This document shows, piece after piece, positions 1 to 4,324 of a stretch of 6,821 nt of DNA (positions are counted from its first letter, which is position 1; the number at the start of each line of letters is the position of its first letter). Source of the DNA: an uncultured Rhodospirillaceae bacterium (GTDB taxonomy: Bacteria; Pseudomonadota; Alphaproteobacteria; Rhodospirillales; UBA2165); the NCBI GenBank assembly GCA_913054205.1, contig CAJXJM010000141.1:1-6821 (forward strand), written 5' to 3'. The notes beneath the pieces were generated by a model that was given only the letters and a program-made list of their open reading frames with translations, was not told the origin of the DNA and did no database searches. Position numbers and translations under genes: made by a program.

Positions 1-260
1 CCTCCCGTACCCAAAATGATGACGTCGTCAAAGTTCTCGCTGTAGCGTTCTGCGATTGCTTCGACAACTTCTAGGTCATCGGTTTTCTCAGGCAAGGCTA
101 GAAGCGGTAAACTGCCTGATTTGTAGTGCTTGCGGAGTGTCTCAAGAGAATCGTTCGCTGTATTAAGGTGCTGGCGATAGCTTTCCTCGTCCAGGCCATT
201 TTGGCCAACAACGTTGGAAAGACAGGCTTTTACGTCTTGTTTGTAATAACTTTGAGGCAC
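1..260 (-). CDS. pgi: Glucose-6-phosphate isomerase, N-terminal part (runs off the left edge)
   Basis: This partial gene covers the first 86 codons. Glucose-6-phosphate isomerase interconverts glucose 6-phosphate and fructose 6-phosphate in the cytoplasm, in glycolysis and gluconeogenesis. I translated it by hand because it lacks an ATG. Residues 50-57 read SLPLLALP, residues 61-63 are DDL, and residues 77-86 read FDDVIILGTG, running into a further glycine at the edge. This matches the start of the sugar-isomerase (SIS) fold in the shorter alphaproteobacterial type of Pgi, where FDDVVVLGTGGSSLGG is typical. The start is GTG at 258-260: an in-frame TAA lies two codons upstream (264-266), and no ATG occurs in frame before the conserved part. 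The Shine-Dalgarno is weak (CGGAC at 269-273, 9 nt spacer from GGA). It follows the second M16 gene by 94 nt on the same strand. The catalytic residues lie outside the window, so the call rests on the N-terminus alone. Confidence 0.82.
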   Translation of the reverse strand, partial: MPQSYYKQDVKACLSNVVGQNGLDEESYRQHLNTANDSLETLRKHYKSGSLPLLALPEKTDDLEVVEAIAERYSENFDDVIILGTG

Positions 261-274
261 TATTTATTGTCCGT

Positions 275-295
275 GGGATATCTGTGCGATTTCCC
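275..295 (-). repeat. Imperfect inverted repeat in the pgi leader
   Basis: On the minus strand GGGA-a-ATC is followed by a 5-nt loop and GAT-a-TCCC, giving 7 base pairs with one A-A mismatch. It ends 14 nt before the GTG start of pgi, just upstream of the weak ribosome-binding site. No T-run follows, so it is not a terminator. It may be a small leader hairpin or a protein-binding dyad; a chance occurrence is also possible. Confidence 0.35.
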
Positions 296-354
296 AGCCA
301 GAATAGCAAAGATACCGGCGTTCAGAAATACCTCTTCTAACGAAATGAAGATAT

Positions 355-1677
355 TTACGGTGTCGAGGTGATACCTTTTGGCTTACCAACCACGACCATG
401 GTTATCTTATTTGGATCAAGTAGCTCGGCGGCGACGCGGTTTACATCTTTCAAAGTCACAGCTTCGATATAGCCGTTGCGTTTATCGATATAGTCGAGAC
501 CCAATTTTTCTAACTGGATGCCGGTCATCATGCCGGCGATCCGTCCACTCGATGAAAAGCGGAGAGGGTAGGATCCCGTGAGGTAGGTTTTGGCGTCTTG
601 CAATTCACGGATGGTCAAACCTTTTGCATTCATTTTGGCCCACTCGTCTCGCAGTACTTTGACGGTTTCTGCGGTTCGTGCATTGGCCGTACCTGCGCCG
701 CCGACAATGATCCCGGCGTGATTCAGAGGGGCCAGGTAGCTGTACGCGGAATAGGCAAGACCGCGCTTTTCACGTATTTCTTCGTAGAGCCGAGATTCAA
801 ATCCACCGCCGCCCAATACATAATTCATCACGTAGGCTGAAAAGAAATCAGGATGATCCCGTTTAATGCCGGGTTGCGCAAAAGTGATAATGCTTTGCGG
901 AATGGATTTTTCAACAACGATGGTTTTTTTCGTCGCATCCGGTGTTACCTCGGCTATTTTCCACGGGCTGGCTTTTTCAGGCAATTCACCGAAGGTTTGA
1001 TCGAGTTGCACCTTAAGTTCATCCTCGGTGATATCGCCGACGACGCTGACGATCAGGTTGTTGCGCGCCAATCGCTGTTGCACAAAAATCCGCAAATCGA
1101 CCCGCTTTATAACTTTGACACTGTCCTCCGTTCCGTTGCTTGGTCGCCCATAGGGGTGGTTCGGAAAAAGTTTGGCAAATAGCGTGCGCCGAGCGATACG
1201 GCGTGGATTCTCAGATTGTCTTCGAATGTTCGCAATAATTTGGCTGCGGATACGCTCAACAGGTTCAGAATCAAATCGTGGATTCGTCAGGGCCAATCGC
1301 AAAAGCTCAAAGGCGATTGTTTGGTTCCTTTTTAAGGTGCGGAGTGAGCCTGAAAAACTATCAAGCCGGGAGTCAAAGCTAAGTGAAATTGCAAGGTCTT
1401 CCAATTTTTGTTGAAAGTTTTGGCTTGTGATATCGCCAGCCCCTTCATCCAATGTGGAAGACACCAAATTTGCCAAGCCTTCCTTGCCATCTGGATCCAG
1501 CGCCGAGCCGCCCCGAAAGGCGATGTCGACGGTCAATATCGGATTGGTGTGATCCTCTACCAGCCAGGCTTTAATGCCTTTGGCACTCGTTACTTCTTTG
1601 ATCTCAATGGCTGCCGCAGAGTGGGCGATGAACAAAAGCACGGAGACGAAAAACAGAGAGCTCATTTTTTTCAACAT
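355..1677 (-). CDS. M16 family peptidase-like protein, zinc site lost (non-catalytic subunit)
   Basis: This is a 440-residue secreted M16B (pitrilysin/insulinase) family protein, the expected length for the two-domain form. Residues 1-23 are a Sec signal peptide (KK, then a hydrophobic stretch ending SAAA, likely cleaved before IEI), which places it in the periplasm. Where active members have HxxEH, this one has N70-L-V-S-S74 within GLANLVSSTLDEGAG, so it cannot bind zinc in the usual way. The C-terminal domain keeps GGGGFESRLYEEIREKRGLAY (residues 289-309), including the RGLAY segment that supplies the substrate-side Arg/Tyr pair in the family. Bacterial M16 heterodimers with one zinc-bearing and one zinc-less subunit are known, and I infer that it pairs with the product of the preceding gene. 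The start at 1677 is well supported by GGGAG with an 8-nt spacer. The gap to the upstream M16 stop is only 4 nt, so the two are probably one operon and translationally coupled. Confidence 0.93.
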   Translation of the reverse strand: MLKKMSSLFFVSVLLFIAHSAAAIEIKEVTSAKGIKAWLVEDHTNPILTVDIAFRGGSALDPDGKEGLANLVSSTLDEGAGDITSQNFQQKLEDLAISLSFDSRLDSFSGSLRTLKRNQTIAFELLRLALTNPRFDSEPVERIRSQIIANIRRQSENPRRIARRTLFAKLFPNHPYGRPSNGTEDSVKVIKRVDLRIFVQQRLARNNLIVSVVGDITEDELKVQLDQTFGELPEKASPWKIAEVTPDATKKTIVVEKSIPQSIITFAQPGIKRDHPDFFSAYVMNYVLGGGGFESRLYEEIREKRGLAYSAYSYLAPLNHAGIIVGGAGTANARTAETVKVLRDEWAKMNAKGLTIRELQDAKTYLTGSYPLRFSSSGRIAGMMTGIQLEKLGLDYIDKRNGYIEAVTLKDVNRVAAELLDPNKITMVVVGKPKGITSTP

Positions 1678-1681
1678 GTGA

Positions 1682-3040
1682 TTAACTCCCTTTCTTTTTC
1701 TTGTTGAGCAGCAAACCAGTAATACTATTCTCTTCGATCAACACAGCTTTGGCGGCGGCGTTGATCTGCTCCGCGGTAACTGCTTTGATGCGTTCAGGCC
1801 ATTCTTCGACATCTGCAATCGTTAGGCCCGAGGCCAGTGCGGCACCAATCACGCGGGCACCGCCGCCGACTGAATCACGCGCATAAATTGCTTCGGCCTG
1901 CATGGTGTTTTTAGCGCGGTCCACATTCATTTTGCTGACACCGAGCTCGATCAGTTTGGCAATTTCTGTGTCGAGTGCGGCCTCCACTTTTTCAATCGAA
2001 ACGCCCGGCCGCGGGCTTGCAAAAAAACCAAAGCTCGATGGACCCATACCATCGCCGTCGTAAAAGGCACCGGCCGAGACCGCGAGTTTTTGCTTAATGA
2101 CCAAGGATCGATAGAGCGTGCTGGTCGAACCACCTCCGAACACCTGGGAGAGAACTTCTAATGGGTAAACATGTTTACGCTCACCATATTGCAGGCTTGG
2201 AGCAAGATAGCGGCGTCTGATACTGGGTTGGCGAACCCGTTGATCACGTAAAGTGATGCGAATTGCAGCGTTGTGCGGCGGCTCTGTCGTGCGGGTGCGT
2301 TTGATCGCCTTGCCGGCCTTGATGGCACCATAATATTTCTCAGCCAAAGGCCGCAATTGCGCCGCAGTTATATCGCCAGCAACAACCAAGACAGCATTGT
2401 TGGGCCGATACCACTGATCATAAAATTTCTTTAGATCTACCTTGGTTAAAGATTTTATCTCATGTTCCCAGCCGATGACTGGATCATGATAAGGATAGTT
2501 GATGAACATGGCAGCGTTCATTTGTTCACTTAGTTTGGCACCTGGAGAATTTTCAATACGGGACCGGCGTTCTTCCAGCACAACCTGGCGTTCCGGCTCG
2601 ATCTGATCATCTTCCAGTATCAATCCCCGCATGCGATCAGCCTCTAACTTCATCACGGTTTCCAGTCGGTCGACAGCGATGCTTTGGTGATAGCCTGTGT
2701 AATCATGCGAAGTGAAAGCATTGTCGCGGCCGCCATTGCGGGCGACGATCCTGGAAAACTCTCCAGATTTTAGCGTCTTGGTTTTTTTAAACATGAGGTG
2801 CTCGAAAAAATGAGCAATACCGGATTTTCCGCGCGGCTCATCGGCGGCACCGACTTTGTACCACACCATATGACGCACAATTGGCGCACGGTGGTTGGAG
2901 ATAACCACCACCTGCATGCCGTTTTTTAACATAAATGATTCGGGATTAAATACGCTTGCCTGAGCCACGTGGAGTGGTGCTATAAAAATCGCCGCCGCGA
3001 TAACCGCCACTCCAAGGAGCGCGCTTTTGTTGTGGGTCAT
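1682..3040 (-). CDS. M16 family zinc metallopeptidase (catalytic subunit)
   Basis: This secreted M16B metallopeptidase is 452 residues from the ATG at 3038-3040. Residues 1-28 are a signal peptide ending HVAQA, cleaved before SVFNP. The zinc site HFFEH is at residues 77-81 (2798-2812): the two His bind zinc and Glu is the catalytic base. The third ligand is one of the glutamates in VVLEERRSR, at about 156-157, with the expected spacing of about 76 residues. The C-terminal domain has FGGGSTSTLYRSLV but reads KLAVSAG where the partner has RGLAYSA, so the Arg/Tyr pair is missing here. It probably forms a periplasmic heterodimer that degrades peptides or misfolded proteins; the true substrate cannot be read from sequence. 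An in-frame ATG at 3056-3058 would add six residues (MRNAEP) but has no Shine-Dalgarno, while the ATG at 3040 has AGGAA 10 nt upstream and leaves a cleaner signal peptide. The C-terminus ends in KKKKGS, whose codons hold the next gene's ribosome-binding site. Confidence 0.94.
   Translation of the reverse strand: MTHNKSALLGVAVIAAAIFIAPLHVAQASVFNPESFMLKNGMQVVVISNHRAPIVRHMVWYKVGAADEPRGKSGIAHFFEHLMFKKTKTLKSGEFSRIVARNGGRDNAFTSHDYTGYHQSIAVDRLETVMKLEADRMRGLILEDDQIEPERQVVLEERRSRIENSPGAKLSEQMNAAMFINYPYHDPVIGWEHEIKSLTKVDLKKFYDQWYRPNNAVLVVAGDITAAQLRPLAEKYYGAIKAGKAIKRTRTTEPPHNAAIRITLRDQRVRQPSIRRRYLAPSLQYGERKHVYPLEVLSQVFGGGSTSTLYRSLVIKQKLAVSAGAFYDGDGMGPSSFGFFASPRPGVSIEKVEAALDTEIAKLIELGVSKMNVDRAKNTMQAEAIYARDSVGGGARVIGAALASGLTIADVEEWPERIKAVTAEQINAAAKAVLIEENSITGLLLNKKKKGS
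1686..1690 (-). promoter_or_regulatory. Ribosome-binding site for the second M16 gene, inside the end of the first
   Basis: GGGAG forms part of the last two sense codons (GGG AGT) of the upstream M16 gene, directly before its TAA at 1682-1684. The spacer to the ATG at 1675-1677 is 8 nt and contains that stop codon. Ribosomes finishing the first gene therefore terminate on top of the initiation site of the second, the usual layout for translational coupling and matched subunit supply. Confidence 0.75.
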
Positions 3041-3050
3041 TGGTTCTGCA

Positions 3051-3055
3051 TTCCT
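3051..3055 (-). promoter_or_regulatory. Ribosome-binding site deciding the start of the catalytic M16 gene
   Basis: AGGAA (within GAGGAA) lies 10 nt upstream of the ATG at 3038-3040. The alternative ATG at 3056-3058 overlaps this motif and has only weak purine-rich sequence upstream, so the site favours the downstream start. The spacer is slightly long, so the choice is probable rather than certain. Confidence 0.5.
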
Positions 3056-3132
3056 CATAGATCAGTTCATTTACCACTAACAACGCGAGCGTAGAAACAT
3101 TCCGGCGCATTAGCACGATAAGGTACATGTAG

Positions 3133-3161
3133 AATATAGGCTAAAAAGAGGCGCTTTGCAG
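3133..3161 (-). promoter_or_regulatory. Candidate sigma-70-type promoter upstream of the M16 pair
   Basis: On the minus strand TATATT (3133-3138) matches the -10 consensus at five of six positions. CTGCAA (3156-3161) lies 17 nt upstream and matches the -35 consensus at only three of six. The gap between the lipoprotein gene and the M16 gene is the longest non-coding stretch in the window, which makes an independent promoter plausible. The weak -35 keeps this tentative; read-through from the ileS-lspA side could serve instead. Confidence 0.25.
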
Positions 3162-3174
3162 GTGTCTCGCGCTG

Positions 3175-3201
3175 AAATCGCATGAAAGTGACAGGCGATT
3201 T
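3175..3201 (-). repeat. Inverted repeat just after the lipoprotein gene
   Basis: AAATCG and CGATTT form a perfect 6-bp inverted repeat with a 15-nt loop, beginning 9 nt past the stop of the DUF3035 gene. About 25 nt further downstream (3143-3147) is a run of five T. A GCGC/GCGC pair with a 14-nt loop (3151-3172) lies immediately before that run and could be a weak attenuating hairpin. Neither stem is strong enough to call a rho-independent terminator. Confidence 0.3.
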
Positions 3202-3210
3202 AGAATCTGG

Positions 3211-3789
3211 CTATTTAAAGACGTCTTCCAGAAGGGCTTTCGATTTGCGTTTGATCGTCGGGATATCGCCCGAGTTCAAAGGTTTGCCCAAAGCCAAATT
3301 TTCACGGATGCGTTTGGCTTCTTTAGGGGCGTCGACGGTCGTGCCGAACTGGCTGGCTTTCTGCCAAAACGCGATTTTGTCAGTAAATGAAACACTTTCC
3401 GCGGCCAAAATCGACGTTTCACGCTGAACCTGCAATCTGATCGAAGGATCAGCATTGATCGCTCCGGTCAATTGCAGAACGGAACGTTCGCCGGGACTGA
3501 GACGGGAGGATTCAGTGGTGCTGCCAACTTGTTGGTTGGCACGTGTTTGTCCGATGCCCAACGCTTGCACGGCGCGGTCCCGAGGGTTTACAGCCTGTGG
3601 ACGATCTGCGCCAGGGGTCGGCGGTTTTAAACCGTAATCCGGCGGTAAGCTTAGGGGCGCGCGCTGGTAAACAGCAAACTCATCCGGAGCCTCTTTGGTC
3701 TGACCAAGAGCGCGTTTAGTATCTTCGCAACCACTCAATAACAAGGCGGTAGCAAGAACGCCAAATAGAGAATATATTTTTGTATTCAT
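3211..3789 (-). CDS. DUF3035 family outer-membrane lipoprotein (BamF-like)
   Basis: This is a small lipoprotein of 192 residues counted from the ATG at 3787-3789. Residues 1-20 are a signal peptide, and the lipobox LSGC puts the lipidated, mature N-terminal cysteine at 21. The residue after it is Glu rather than Asp, so the Lol inner-membrane retention signal is absent and sorting to the outer membrane is expected. Residues 34-42 (APDEFAVYQ), RAPLSLPP (43-50) and a PxPGxxRPQ segment after them are the conserved block of DUF3035. I recall this family as BamF, an alphaproteobacterial accessory lipoprotein of the BAM complex, which inserts beta-barrel proteins into the outer membrane; that function is family knowledge, not visible here. 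The rest is hydrophilic and Pro/Gln/Arg-rich, then probably helical, ending in LLEDVFK. An earlier in-frame ATG (3793-3795) would leave only 2 nt after AGGA, whereas the start at 3789 has 8 nt. The gene follows lspA, whose product should process it. Confidence 0.85.
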   Translation of the reverse strand: MNTKIYSLFGVLATALLLSGCEDTKRALGQTKEAPDEFAVYQRAPLSLPPDYGLKPPTPGADRPQAVNPRDRAVQALGIGQTRANQQVGSTTESSRLSPGERSVLQLTGAINADPSIRLQVQRETSILAAESVSFTDKIAFWQKASQFGTTVDAPKEAKRIRENLALGKPLNSGDIPTIKRKSKALLEDVFK

Positions 3790-3797
3790 AATCATTT

Positions 3798-3801
3798 TCC
3801 T
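3798..3801 (-). promoter_or_regulatory. Ribosome-binding site of the lipoprotein gene, overlapping the lspA stop codon
   Basis: AGGA shares its first two bases with the TAG stop of lspA (3800-3802). The spacer to the ATG at 3787-3789 is 8 nt, which is ideal, while the spacer to the alternative ATG at 3793-3795 is only 2 nt. This fixes the start and suggests termination-reinitiation coupling between lspA and the lipoprotein gene. Confidence 0.7.
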
Positions 3802-4294
3802 ATTCGTTTTCTATTCTAGCCTTCTCTGGCTTCGGAGAAAATAGAGAATCGAAAATTAATAGAATAGCGCCCACCGTAATGCAGCTATCTGCGACATTAA
3901 AGGCCGGCCAATGGAGGGAATTTACATGAAAATCAAGGAAATCAACAACGGCACCATGAAAACCCCGATCGATCACATTTCCAAGAGCACCGCCGATAAT
4001 CAGGCCCAAACCGCCCGCCATGCGTACACTTTCAGCTTTGCGCAGCCAGAAAAACAAGAATATCACGATGGTGATTGCCAATACCGACAGCACAATCGCA
4101 TTTAAACTGCTGTTGTCATTGAATAGCCCAAAGCTAACGCCGCTGTTCCAAGTCAGTACCAGATTGAAAAAGGACGTTATCGGAACGACCTTTGGTGGCT
4201 GCATCACAGCTTCAAGGATCCACCATTTTGTCGCTTGATCGGCGAGAATGGAGAAAAATGCAATAGAGCACCCTAATCGAACAAATGGCGACAA
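3800..4294 (-). CDS. lspA: Lipoprotein signal peptidase (signal peptidase II)
   Basis: LspA is an inner-membrane aspartyl protease that cuts the signal peptide of diacylglyceryl-modified prolipoproteins just before the lipidated cysteine. The protein is 164 residues, normal for the family, with four hydrophobic segments at roughly 7-25, 64-83, 94-108 and 134-152. Conserved blocks are seen in order: DQATKWW (D19-W25), TWNSGVSFG (48-56), GALGNVIDR (102-110), VVDFLDF (116-122) and FNVADS (132-137). The catalytic aspartates are D118 and D136. The start codon is TTG at 4292-4294, supported by AGGAG with an 8-nt spacer and by the normal length of the N-terminus; no ATG or GTG is better placed. It follows ileS by 30 nt, the classical ileS-lspA order of proteobacteria, and precedes a lipoprotein gene by 10 nt, so it is probably co-transcribed with both. 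Confidence 0.97.
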   Translation of the reverse strand: MSPFVRLGCSIAFFSILADQATKWWILEAVMQPPKVVPITSFFNLVLTWNSGVSFGLFNDNSSLNAIVLSVLAITIVIFLFFWLRKAESVRMAGGLGLIIGGALGNVIDRGFHGAVVDFLDFHVNSLHWPAFNVADSCITVGAILLIFDSLFSPKPEKARIENE

Positions 4295-4302
4295 AATGTT
4301 AG

Positions 4303-4307
4303 CTCCT
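4303..4307 (-). promoter_or_regulatory. Strong ribosome-binding site supporting the TTG start of lspA
   Basis: AGGAG stands 8 nt upstream of the TTG at 4292-4294, within the 30-nt ileS-lspA spacer. The near-consensus site probably offsets the weak TTG start codon and identifies it as the true initiation point. Confidence 0.75.
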
Positions 4308-4324
4308 TGTGTTTCTAAATTTGG

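Noticed and set aside
333..351. TCTTC/GAAGA inverted repeat just after the zinc-less M16 gene as a terminator
   Set aside because: The stem is only 5 bp with a 9-nt loop, is AT-rich and has no T-run after it on the minus strand.
126..371. Plus-strand open frame of 81 codons with a hydrophobic start at the left edge
   Set aside because: It overlaps the pgi N-terminus on the opposite strand, whose translation gives a recognisable conserved protein; the hydrophobic look follows from reading the complement.
853..1182. Plus-strand open frame of 109 codons opposite the zinc-less M16 gene
   Set aside because: It lies wholly antisense to a well-supported gene, has no recognisable motif, and similar open frames occur all along the plus strand; it is a shadow of the real coding frame.
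1456..1470. Loss of HxxEH in the second M16 gene as a sign of pseudogene decay
   Set aside because: The frame is intact at full family length with a good signal peptide, ribosome-binding site and conserved RGLAY motif, so it is a standard non-catalytic partner and not a broken gene.
1675..1710. A-rich stretch with AAAAAG at the end of the catalytic M16 gene as a programmed frameshift that would fuse the two M16 proteins
   Set aside because: The downstream gene has its own ribosome-binding site, ATG and signal peptide, which would be pointless in a fusion, and no classical slippery heptamer with a stimulatory structure is seen.
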